9,865 nt of DNA from positions 1 to 9,865 of the forward strand of contig CAIVHJ010000309.1 in the NCBI GenBank assembly GCA_903905665.1. The letters run 5' to 3'. The notes beneath the pieces were generated by a model that made no database searches, had not been told where the DNA came from, and saw only the letters and a program-made list of their open reading frames with translations. This DNA comes from an uncultured Phycisphaerales bacterium. GTDB taxonomy: Bacteria; Planctomycetota; Phycisphaerae; UBA1845; CAIVHJ01. Shown here one piece after another: positions 1 through 6,722 of this stretch (its first letter is position 1; each line of letters opens with the position of its first letter). A program made the translations under genes and the position numbers.

Positions 1-134
1 AGCGGACGCATAGCTGGATGAACCGATTTCGCCGCATCCTGATGCGGTGGGAAAAGAAGGCTGAGAATTATCTGGCGCTGCTTCATTTGGTTTGTGGCGT
101 GATCACATATCGTTGCTCTGGGTTATTCGGATAG
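1..134 (+). CDS. IS5-family transposase, C-terminal fragment (5' end outside window)
   Basis: The frame read from base 3 is open from the window edge to the TAG at 132-134 and gives about 43 residues. It begins RTHSWMNRFRR, followed by RWEKKAENYLALLHL. This matches the conserved C-terminal tail of IS5-family DDE transposases, where the catalytic Glu-containing helix is followed by an (F/W)-x-N-F-R-R-L-x-x-R-(Y/W)-E segment and a hydrophobic end. The catalytic residues lie upstream, outside the window, so activity cannot be judged. The fragment ends normally for the family, with the stop codon inside the terminal inverted repeat, so it looks like the natural end of the gene rather than a truncation. 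Assignment to the IS5 family is from remembered motifs; the subgroup is uncertain. Confidence 0.8.
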   Translation, partial: RTHSWMNRFRRILMRWEKKAENYLALLHLVCGVITYRCSGLFG

Positions 135-138
135 GCTC
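1..138 (+). mobile_element. Right end of an IS5-family insertion sequence
   Basis: The transposase stop codon lies inside a sequence at 120-138 whose reverse complement begins GAGCCTATCCGAATAACCC, a typical kind of IS5-family terminal inverted repeat. The next two bases, TA at 139-140, would fit the TA target duplication used by some IS5 subgroups. The exact boundary is inferred, because the left end and its matching repeat are outside the window. The element ends about six bases before the hslU start codon. Confidence 0.6.
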
Positions 139-144
139 TAAACC

Positions 145-1482
145 ATGCACGACCTCACCCCCCGACAAATCGTTGAAGAACTCGACAAATACATCATCGG
201 CCAGGACGACGCCAAACGGGCCGTCGCCATTGCCATTCGCAATCGCTGGCGCAGACAGCGGCTCACCGAACCCATGCGCAGCGAAGTCGGCCCCAAAAAC
301 ATCATCATGATCGGCCCGACCGGCGTCGGAAAAACCGAAATCGCCCGCCGTCTCGCCAACCTCGTCAACGCCCCCTTCATCAAGGTCGAAGCCACGCGCT
401 ACACCGAAGTCGGATATCACGGCCGCGATGTCGAGAGCATGGTCCGCGACCTGCTCGATCTGGGCATCAACATGGTCCGACAGGAACACACCGAAGTCGT
501 CCGCCAGGAAGCCGAACGCCGAACCGAAGAACGTATCCTCGACGCCCTCATCCCTCCCGTCCCCTATCAGCAACTCGACACCGATACCGACGCCAGCGAA
601 CGCCGACGACGAAACCGAGAAAAATTCCGCGCCGAACTGCGCGACGGATTGCTCGACGACCGTGAAATCGACCTCCACATCGAGGAAAAACCTCGACCCA
701 ACGCCATCTTCGCCACCGTCGGTATGGATCAAATGGACCCCGGGCTGCAACAGATGCTCGACCAGATTCTCCCAAAACAGTCCCGCAATCGCCGCCTCCC
801 CATCCACGAAGCCCGCCAAATCATTTTCCAGCAGGAATGCGATTCTCTCATTGACCGCGACAAAGTCACCGACATGGCCATCCAGCGCACCGAAAACACC
901 GGCATCATCTTCGTGGACGAAATCGACAAAGTCTGCTCCAGCGGCTCTGCCCACGGACCCGACGTTTCTCGTCAGGGCGTCCAGCGCGACCTGCTCCCCA
1001 TCGTCGAAGGCACGACCGTCATGACCCGATACGGCCCCGTCCGAACCGACCACATCCTGTTCATCGCCGCCGGCGCGTTCCATGGCAGCAAACCCAACGA
1101 CCTCATGCCCGAACTTCAGGGCCGTTTTCCCATTCGCGTCGAACTGACCGATTTGACCAAAGAGGATTTTGTCCGAATTCTGACCGAACCCCAAAACGCC
1201 CTCCTCAAACAACACGTCGCCATGCTGGAAACCGAGGGCGTCCATCTCGTCTTTGAACCATCCGCCGTCGAGGCCCTCGCCGAACTTTCGTACAAGGTCA
1301 ATCGCACCTCGCAAAACACCGGCGCCCGGCGACTCTACACCATCACCGAAAAAGTCCTCGAAGACATCTCCTTCGACGCACCGCAACGCTCCGGCGACAC
1401 CCTCGCCATCTCCGCCTCTTTCGTCCGCGACAAACTCGCCTCCATCCTCGCCGACGAAGACCTCAGCAAATTCATTTTGTAA
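145..1482 (+). CDS. hslU: ATP-dependent protease ATPase subunit HslU (ClpY)
   Basis: HslU is the hexameric AAA+ unfoldase that feeds proteins to the HslV peptidase in the cytoplasm. The protein has 445 residues, against about 443 in E. coli. It opens with the family N-terminus (LTPRQIVEELDKYIIGQDDA). Visible elements are Walker A GPTGVGKT at 57-64, the pore loop GYHG at 90-93, an intermediate domain from about 110 to 240, Walker B with DEID at 258-261, the GRFP segment with the arginine finger at R327, sensor-2 GARR at 393-396, and the C-terminal DEDLSKFIL tail that docks into HslV. The pore loop is normally GYVG, so His92 is unusual. The start is fixed by alignment with the family; no good ribosome site precedes it, only AGG at 133-135. 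hslV, often directly upstream, is replaced in view by an IS end. The coding strand is markedly C-rich, unlike the hox genes. Confidence 0.96.
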   Translation: MHDLTPRQIVEELDKYIIGQDDAKRAVAIAIRNRWRRQRLTEPMRSEVGPKNIIMIGPTGVGKTEIARRLANLVNAPFIKVEATRYTEVGYHGRDVESMVRDLLDLGINMVRQEHTEVVRQEAERRTEERILDALIPPVPYQQLDTDTDASERRRRNREKFRAELRDGLLDDREIDLHIEEKPRPNAIFATVGMDQMDPGLQQMLDQILPKQSRNRRLPIHEARQIIFQQECDSLIDRDKVTDMAIQRTENTGIIFVDEIDKVCSSGSAHGPDVSRQGVQRDLLPIVEGTTVMTRYGPVRTDHILFIAAGAFHGSKPNDLMPELQGRFPIRVELTDLTKEDFVRILTEPQNALLKQHVAMLETEGVHLVFEPSAVEALAELSYKVNRTSQNTGARRLYTITEKVLEDISFDAPQRSGDTLAISASFVRDKLASILADEDLSKFIL

Positions 1483-1580
1483 GTCCGTCCCCGACCTGCG
1501 AGACAGCGACCGAGCATGCACACGGCGCCAGAACGTGATCGCTTCAACGCGAATCGCCCTAGTGTGTTCATCCCAACGGC

Positions 1581-1610
1581 GTATCCGAAGGATACAACAT
1601 GAGTTATGTT
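1581..1610. repeat. Two adjacent short inverted repeats
   Basis: GTATCC at 1581-1586 and GGATAC at 1590-1595 form a perfect 6-bp stem around GAA. Directly next to it, AACAT at 1596-1600 and ATGTT at 1606-1610 pair around five bases. Neither is followed by a T-run, so neither looks like an intrinsic terminator. They could be protein-binding sites or chance. Confidence 0.4.
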
Positions 1611-1838
1611 ACGATTGTTCCGAATTGAACTGAAATCCGTGCGAGTTGCGCCAGAATTGCGCGGGTGTCCGCGCCAAGTCCTCAAAAATCAACACCGGCA
1701 TGGGAATCGGCATACTTCGGTGGATAAGGCGTGAAGATATTGACCAGTGGTGATAGAGAGAGGACATCCCTCGGAACTCCTGTAAAACACAGTCCCCATC
1801 CGACCTCAACCTGTTGTGCCCATGTATCTTGTGGATTT

Positions 1839-1874
1839 CTGTGTTAGGTTTCCTTTGAAATCTTAGCAACACAG
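1839..1874. promoter_or_regulatory. Imperfect dyad upstream of the hox promoter (possible activator site)
   Basis: CTGTGTT at 1839-1845 is the exact reverse complement of AACACAG at 1868-1874. Inside these arms AGGTTTC pairs with GAAATCT with one G-T wobble; a TAGC bulge separates the two stem parts on the right side. The centre lies near -119 relative to a start site expected around 1975, within the range where sigma-54 enhancer-binding proteins usually bind. The role is inference from position and symmetry. Confidence 0.4.
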
Positions 1875-1949
1875 GAGCATCTGCTGTCTTCATTAGAATC
1901 TGCACTTGTCTGCCAAGCGAACCTCGCGTATGTTGTTCGCAAACGATGC

Positions 1950-1965
1950 TGGCATTCGGTTTGCA
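1950..1965 (+). promoter_or_regulatory. Sigma-54 (-24/-12) promoter candidate for the hox operon
   Basis: The 16 bases TGGCATTCGGTTTGCA fit the sigma-54 consensus TGGCACGNNNNTTGCW with the correct spacing between the invariant GG (1951-1952) and GC (1963-1964). Only the weakly conserved CG at consensus positions 6-7 differs (TT here). Transcription would begin near 1975, leaving a leader of about 100 bases before hoxF. Sigma-54-dependent expression of hydrogenase operons with an NtrC-type activator is established in Cupriavidus (HoxA), which makes the placement sensible. No comparably good sigma-70 promoter was seen nearby. Confidence 0.6.
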
Positions 1966-2074
1966 GCAGATAAGATTGGCCCGCTGTTGATCGATTGTTC
2001 CGACACAGGTTATCTTCAGGCATTTCCTGGAGATCTGTCCACAAGCCGTTTGCTTTTTGAATGGGTGAAAACTC

Positions 2075-3892
2075 ATGAATCCGAATCTTGAAACTGACAT
2101 TCGGCAGATTTGCAAGGAATTTGGTAATGACCGCGGTCGGATGATGGACATCGTCATCGCTGTGCAAAAGAAGCATGGATGCGTCAACGACGACGCGATG
2201 GACCTCATCGCCAAAACGGTCGCTACGCACCGGGTCGAAGTGGAAAGCACCGTTTCGTTTTATGCGTTTTTGTCCACCCGTCCCAGGGGCACGATCGTGA
2301 TCCGTTTGTGCCACGACATCATTGACAAAATGCATGGAAGCGACGCGGTGGCAGCGGCACTGGCTCGGGAGGTGGGGGTTCCGTTCGGTCAGACGACTTC
2401 CGACGGAAAAATCACGCTCGAATACGCACCGTGTCTCGGCCTGTGCGACCAAGCGCCGGCGGCGCTGGTCAATGACGTTCCGGTGACCAATCTTTCGACC
2501 GACAAGGCGCGATGGATGGTGCAGGAACTTCGCAAGCATCATGATCCGAACCAGTTGGTCACGGAGTTCGGCGATGGAAATAATGCCCACGAGCTAATCC
2601 GGTCGATGGTCTATAACAACATTCGCAAACGGGGTGAGGTGGTTTTTGCGGAGATGAAACCCGGTGAGGCGCTTCAGAAAGCGTTGTCGATGTCGCCCGC
2701 CGAGGTGATCCGCGAGATCAAAGCCTCTCGGTTGCGGGGGCGAGGGGGCGCGGGGTTTCCGACCGGCATGAAGTGGGAATTCACGCGGGGAGCGCCGGGC
2801 GACAATCGCTACGTGATGTGCAACGCCGACGAGGGCGAACCCGGAACCTTCAAGGATCGCGTGATTTTGACCGAATGTCCCGATTTGATGTTTGAAGGGA
2901 TGACGATCGCCGGTTACGCCATCGGCGGCAACACGGGGATTTTGTATCTCAGAGGAGAGTACGCGTACTTGCGGTCCTATCTGGAGCATGTGCTCGCCGA
3001 TCGCCGCAAGAAAGGGCTGCTCGGTAAAAGCGTCTGCGGCGCCAAGCATTGCTTTGATTTTGATATTCGGATTCAGATGGGTGCCGGCGCCTATGTATGC
3101 GGTGAAGAAACGGCGCTGATCAGTTCCTGCGAAGGGACACGCGGCGATCCGAAAAACCGCCCGCCGTATCCCGCCCAGAAGGGATATCTGGATTGCCCGT
3201 CCGTGGTGAACAACGTGGAAACGCTGTGTTGCGCCGCGCGAATCATGGAAAAGGGCGCTGCCTGGTTTGCCCAGATGGGAACCACGGACAGCCCGGGAAC
3301 AAAACTGCTCAGCGTTTCGGGTGATTGCAAACGTCCGGGAGTTTATGAAGTACCATTCGGGATTCCGGTTCGTGAGGTTCTGGCGATGGTCGGGGCGGAG
3401 GATGCGATGGCCATTCAGATCGGCGGCGCCAGTGGACAGATGGTCGGACCGAAAGACTACGACCGACCGATCAGCTATGAGGGTTTGGCCACCGGCGGCT
3501 CGCTGATGGTGTTTGGCCCGAAGCGAAACGTGCTTGAAGCGGCGCACATGTTCATGGACTTTTTCGTCGAGGAAAGTTGCGGGTACTGCACGCCGTGCCG
3601 GGTGGGCAACGTGCTTCTGAAGGATCGGCTGGAAAAGATTCTGAATGGTCAGGGTGAGCCGGGCGACCTCGATTATCTGCAGGAACTGGGTCAGACGGTC
3701 AAGGTGCTCAGCCGGTGCGGGCTGGGGCAGACGTCTTCCAATCCGGTCTTGACGACGCTGAAAAATTTCCGAAACGTGTATGAAGGACTGGTCAAAGTCA
3801 ACCAGGACAAGTTCCAGTCGTCGTTTGATATCAAGGCGGCGCTGACACCGGCCCGGAAAATCATCGGTCGGGAATCTGTGATTTATACCTGA
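2075..3892 (+). CDS. hoxF: NAD-reducing hydrogenase diaphorase subunit HoxF with fused HoxE-like domain
   Basis: HoxF is the flavin-containing subunit of the cytoplasmic NAD-reducing hydrogenase; it exchanges electrons with NAD(H). At 605 residues it matches the Cupriavidus-type fusion (about 602). Residues 1 to about 160 form a thioredoxin-like NuoE/HoxE domain. Of the four usual [2Fe-2S] cysteines, C79, C120 and C124 remain, but the second is D84. The NuoF-like part has the FMN/NADH loop GRGGAGFPTGMKW at 222-234, the nucleotide motif GAGAYVCGEETAL at 336-348, and [4Fe-4S] ligands C502, C505, C508 and C548. The ATG has only a weak ribosome site (GGGTGA at 2063-2068). It is the first gene of the operon, with hoxU 55 bp downstream. 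A complex I NuoEF fusion is the alternative, but the hoxUYH genes that follow exclude it. Confidence 0.95.
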   Translation: MNPNLETDIRQICKEFGNDRGRMMDIVIAVQKKHGCVNDDAMDLIAKTVATHRVEVESTVSFYAFLSTRPRGTIVIRLCHDIIDKMHGSDAVAAALAREVGVPFGQTTSDGKITLEYAPCLGLCDQAPAALVNDVPVTNLSTDKARWMVQELRKHHDPNQLVTEFGDGNNAHELIRSMVYNNIRKRGEVVFAEMKPGEALQKALSMSPAEVIREIKASRLRGRGGAGFPTGMKWEFTRGAPGDNRYVMCNADEGEPGTFKDRVILTECPDLMFEGMTIAGYAIGGNTGILYLRGEYAYLRSYLEHVLADRRKKGLLGKSVCGAKHCFDFDIRIQMGAGAYVCGEETALISSCEGTRGDPKNRPPYPAQKGYLDCPSVVNNVETLCCAARIMEKGAAWFAQMGTTDSPGTKLLSVSGDCKRPGVYEVPFGIPVREVLAMVGAEDAMAIQIGGASGQMVGPKDYDRPISYEGLATGGSLMVFGPKRNVLEAAHMFMDFFVEESCGYCTPCRVGNVLLKDRLEKILNGQGEPGDLDYLQELGQTVKVLSRCGLGQTSSNPVLTTLKNFRNVYEGLVKVNQDKFQSSFDIKAALTPARKIIGRESVIYT

Positions 3893-3904
3893 AGGGTGGA
3901 TCAA

Positions 3905-3926
3905 AGCCGGCAGCGAATCGCCGGCT
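3905..3926 (+). repeat. Perfect hairpin between hoxF and hoxU
   Basis: AGCCGGC at 3905-3911 pairs fully with GCCGGCT at 3920-3926 around an eight-base loop. It starts 12 bases after the hoxF stop codon and ends nine bases before the hoxU ribosome site. No T-run follows, so it is unlikely to be a full terminator. An mRNA-stability or processing element that sets subunit ratios is possible. Confidence 0.5.
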
Positions 3927-3947
3927 GGAAACACGAAGGAATGCGTC

Positions 3948-4658
3948 ATGAGTGAAACGGTGACACTAACGATTGATGGGGCCGAGATTCAGGCCAAACC
4001 GGGACAAATGATTCTCGTCGCGGCCGAAGAAGCCGGGATTTATATTCCCCGGCTTTGCCACTACAAGGGTTTGAAACCACACGGGAGCTGCCGTTTGTGC
4101 ACCGTGACGGTCAACGGCAAGCCCATGGCATCCTGCACTCAACCTGTCGCACCGGGCATGGTCGTGGAAACGAAGACCGAAGCTCTGAATCAGTTCCGCC
4201 GACAAATCCTGGAGATGCTGTTCGCCGAGGGAAATCACTACTGCATGTTTTGCGAAAAAAGCGGCAATTGCGAGTTGCAGGCCCAGGGATATCGGTACGG
4301 GATGACGGCGCCGCGATATCCGTTTCAGTACCCGATGCGCGACATCGACGCGTCGCACCCGGATATTTTCCTCGACCACAATCGATGCATTTTGTGTGCA
4401 CGGTGCGTGCGAACCTCGAAGGACCTGGACGGAAAGAACGTGTTTCAATTCGTCAACCGCGGAAAGCACAAACGTGTGGCGGTCGATTCACGGGCGCGGC
4501 TGGCGGGCACAAACGCGAACGTCACCGATCAGGCCCTTGGGGCATGTCCGGTCGGCGCCCTGATGAAGAAACGGGTGGGTTATGCCGTTCCCGTGGGGCA
4601 GCGGTTGTATGACCACAAACCGATCGGTTCCGAGATAGAAGCCAAAGCAAGCAGATAA
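3948..4658 (+). CDS. hoxU: NAD-reducing hydrogenase diaphorase subunit HoxU (NuoG-like ferredoxin protein)
   Basis: HoxU carries the iron-sulfur chain linking the flavin of HoxF to the hydrogenase subunit HoxY, and corresponds to the N-terminal part of complex I NuoG. The 236 residues match the family length (about 234). The plant-type ferredoxin domain has the [2Fe-2S] ligands C37, C48, C51 and C63. A His/Cys [4Fe-4S] site follows with H97, C99, C102 and C108. The ferredoxin-like C-terminal cluster has C147, C150 and C153 (CILCARC) and C200 in the ACPVGAL segment. A clear ribosome site GAAGGA at 3935-3940 supports the ATG. The next gene begins within a few bases of the stop codon, indicating co-transcription and probably translational coupling with hoxY. 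Confidence 0.95.
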   Translation: MSETVTLTIDGAEIQAKPGQMILVAAEEAGIYIPRLCHYKGLKPHGSCRLCTVTVNGKPMASCTQPVAPGMVVETKTEALNQFRRQILEMLFAEGNHYCMFCEKSGNCELQAQGYRYGMTAPRYPFQYPMRDIDASHPDIFLDHNRCILCARCVRTSKDLDGKNVFQFVNRGKHKRVAVDSRARLAGTNANVTDQALGACPVGALMKKRVGYAVPVGQRLYDHKPIGSEIEAKASR

Positions 4659-4659
4659 C

Positions 4660-4664
4660 GAGGG
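4660..4664 (+). promoter_or_regulatory. Ribosome binding site that decides the hoxY start
   Basis: GAGGG directly abuts a first in-frame ATG at 4665, which leaves no spacer, but lies six bases before a second in-frame ATG at 4671. The spacing favours 4671 as the true start. Confidence 0.6.
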
Positions 4665-4670
4665 ATGAAT

Positions 4671-5216
4671 ATGGCCAAACCGAAAGTAGCAACGGCGTCG
4701 TTGGCAGGTTGTTTTGGATGCCACATGACCGTTCTGGACATCGACGACCGAATCTTAAAACTCATTGAGCTGGTGGATTTCGACAAGTCGCCGATCGACG
4801 ACATCAAGCATTTCACGGGTCGCTGCGCGGTCGGACTGATCGAGGGCGGCTGCTGCAACGAGGAAAACGTGCACACGCTGCAGGATTTTCGCAAACACTG
4901 CGACGTTCTGATTTCGGTCGGGGATTGCGCGACCATGGGCGGGATTCCGGCGATGCGCAATGGAATCCCTCTGGAGGAATGTTACGCCGAAGCGTATCTC
5001 GTCGGTCCGTCCGTGCACAATCCTTCCGGCAGGATTCCCAACGATCCGGAACTTCCGCTGCTGCTGGACAAAGTGTATCCCTGCCAGGAAGTCGTGAAGA
5101 TGGATTATCACATTCCCGGATGCCCGCCGTCGGCGGACACGATCTGGGAAACACTGGTAGCGCTGTTGAGCAACAAAACGGTCGATTTACCCTATGAATT
5201 AATCAAGTACGACTGA
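4671..5216 (+). CDS. hoxY: NAD-reducing hydrogenase small subunit HoxY
   Basis: HoxY is the small subunit of the hydrogenase module. It holds the single proximal [4Fe-4S] cluster that passes electrons between the NiFe site in HoxH and HoxU. From ATG 4671 the protein has 181 residues; the upstream ATG at 4665 would add two. The cluster ligands are visible as C14 and C17 (GCFGC), C86 (GDCATMGG) and C151 (IPGCPP). The segment from YPC to KMDYHIPGCPP is typical of group 3d small subunits. No twin-arginine signal is present, as expected for a cytoplasmic enzyme. The protein is shorter than the Cupriavidus form (about 209) because it lacks that protein's N-terminal extension. It sits 12 bases after hoxU and 21 before hoxH. 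Confidence 0.95.
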   Translation: MAKPKVATASLAGCFGCHMTVLDIDDRILKLIELVDFDKSPIDDIKHFTGRCAVGLIEGGCCNEENVHTLQDFRKHCDVLISVGDCATMGGIPAMRNGIPLEECYAEAYLVGPSVHNPSGRIPNDPELPLLLDKVYPCQEVVKMDYHIPGCPPSADTIWETLVALLSNKTVDLPYELIKYD

Positions 5217-5237
5217 TTTCAGTCTGGAGGATAGGCG

Positions 5238-6683
5238 GTGATAGCAACCAAGGAATCCAACCGAATCGTCATTGAGCCCGTTACTCGCGTCGAAGGGCAC
5301 GGAAAAGTTACGATCCTGCTCGACGAACAGCGAAAGGTCAAACAGGCCCGGCTGCACATTGTCGAGTTTCGCGGGTTTGAGCGGTTCATTCAGGGCCGAC
5401 CCTATTGGGAAGTCCCCGTGCTGGTGCAGCGGCTGTGCGGAATTTGTCCGGTCAGTCACCACTTGGCGGCGGTCAAGGCGATGGATCGGATCGTCGGCGG
5501 GGAAAACCTGACTCCGGCAGCGGAAAAAATCCGCCGGTTGATGCATTACGGACAGTTTTTCCAGTCGCATGCGCTGCATTTCTTTCATCTGTGCTCGCCC
5601 GATCTGTTGTTTGGCTTTGACGCCGACCCGATGATCCGCAACGTGATTGGTGTGGCCGCCAAATATCCCGACCTCGCGGTTCAGGGCGTCATGATGCGCA
5701 AATACGGTCAGGAAATCATCAAGATCACCGCCGGAAAGAAAATCCACGGCACCGGTGCCATCCCCGGCGGAATGAACAAGAACGTCTCGATCACCGAACG
5801 CGATTTCCTGCTCAAGGACCTCGACCAGATGATCACCTGGGCCAGAGGAGCACTCAAAATCGCCAAAGATTACACGGTGCAGAATCTGGAAAAACTGGCG
5901 CCGTTCGGATCGTTCGATTCCAATCACATGTCGCTGGTTCGTCCCGACGGAGCGATGGATTTGTATCACGGAAATCTGCGGGCGATTGATTCAACCGGCA
6001 ACAAGATATTCGATCAAGTGGATTATCAGGATTATCTGCAATACATCGCCGAAGAAGTCCGTTCGTGGTCGTACATGAAGTTTCCGTTCATCAAATCGCT
6101 GGGTCCTGAGAAGGGCTGGTATCGCGTTGGACCGCTCGCGCGGATCAATTGCTGCGACTTCATCGACACGCCGGAAGCCGAATCCGCCCGAAAAGAATTC
6201 ATGGCGGTCACCCACGACAAGCCCAACAACATCACGATGGCCTATCACTGGACGCGAATGATCGAATTGCTTCATGCGATCGAAAAAATCGCCCTGCTCC
6301 TTCACGACAAGGATTTGCAGGGAACTGACCTCGTCGTCAAAGGCACCCGGCGCCGAGAAGCCGTCGGACTGATTGAAGCCCCGCGTGGGACGCTGTTCCA
6401 TCATTACGTCGTCAACGAACAGGATCAGGTGGAACTAGCGAATCTGATCGTATCGACTACACACAACAACGAGCCGATGAATCGCGCGGTTCAAAAAGTG
6501 GCCGCCGATCATCTGTCCGGAAAACCCGAAATCACCGAAGGATTGCTCAACCACATTGAAGTGGCGATTCGGGCCTATGACCCGTGTCTGTCGTGCGCCA
6601 CGCACGCCCTGGGCAAAATGCCGCTGAGGGTCCGAATCGTGGACCACGAAGGAAACGTGATCGACGAAAAAGTCAAGGCGTGA
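5238..6683 (+). CDS. hoxH: NAD-reducing hydrogenase large (NiFe catalytic) subunit HoxH
   Basis: HoxH binds the NiFe(CN)2CO centre where H2 is split or made. The 481 residues compare with about 488 in Cupriavidus. The N-terminus has the RxEGHGK motif, followed by the first nickel-ligand pair C67 and C70 (LCGIC) with SHH after it. The second pair is C450 and C453 in DPCLSCATH near the C-terminus. By analogy with the characterised Cupriavidus HoxH, the maturation protease should cut after H456 and release 25 residues beginning ALGKMPL; this gene therefore encodes the uncleaved precursor. Translation starts at a GTG, supported by GGAGG at 5226-5230 seven bases upstream. All active-site cysteines are present, so the enzyme should be catalytically competent. 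Confidence 0.96.
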   Translation: MIATKESNRIVIEPVTRVEGHGKVTILLDEQRKVKQARLHIVEFRGFERFIQGRPYWEVPVLVQRLCGICPVSHHLAAVKAMDRIVGGENLTPAAEKIRRLMHYGQFFQSHALHFFHLCSPDLLFGFDADPMIRNVIGVAAKYPDLAVQGVMMRKYGQEIIKITAGKKIHGTGAIPGGMNKNVSITERDFLLKDLDQMITWARGALKIAKDYTVQNLEKLAPFGSFDSNHMSLVRPDGAMDLYHGNLRAIDSTGNKIFDQVDYQDYLQYIAEEVRSWSYMKFPFIKSLGPEKGWYRVGPLARINCCDFIDTPEAESARKEFMAVTHDKPNNITMAYHWTRMIELLHAIEKIALLLHDKDLQGTDLVVKGTRRREAVGLIEAPRGTLFHHYVVNEQDQVELANLIVSTTHNNEPMNRAVQKVAADHLSGKPEITEGLLNHIEVAIRAYDPCLSCATHALGKMPLRVRIVDHEGNVIDEKVKA

Positions 6684-6722
6684 GTCGCAAACGTGCGAGG
6701 CGTATGGAAACGGGCAGACGTC

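Larger units (their letters stand above)
1483..2074. other. 592-bp intergenic region between hslU and hoxF
   Basis: No frame here looks like a protein-coding gene on either strand: the open stretches have no recognisable motif and no ribosome site. The region is less GC-rich than its neighbours. It contains two small adjacent hairpins (1581-1610), a 12-base direct repeat (1612-1623 and 1992-2003), an imperfect dyad (1839-1874) and a sigma-54-type promoter (1950-1965). No T-tailed terminator was found after hslU. Part of it could be a decayed gene or IS remnant, but I cannot identify one. Confidence 0.6.

Noticed and set aside
103..1521. A 472-codon open frame on the minus strand opposite hslU
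   Set aside because: It mirrors hslU exactly; the C-rich third positions of hslU keep the opposite strand free of stops. The product shows no family motif and no ribosome site.
1906..2091. Small plus-strand frame of 61 codons overlapping the hoxF start
   Set aside because: It begins with TTG upstream of the proposed sigma-54 promoter, has no ribosome site and no recognisable similarity.
1609..2590. Two overlapping minus-strand frames (1609-2250 and 1844-2590) across the intergenic region
   Set aside because: Both run into the 5' part of hoxF in antisense, and the translations look random.
2594..3949. A 451-codon minus-strand frame opposite hoxF
   Set aside because: It is antisense to clearly conserved hoxF domains, and its translation is low-complexity without recognisable motifs.
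5199..5969. Minus-strand frame opposite hoxH, with similar ones at 5991-6404 and 6435-7226
   Set aside because: All are complementary to strongly conserved hoxH and protease sequence and have no motif of their own.
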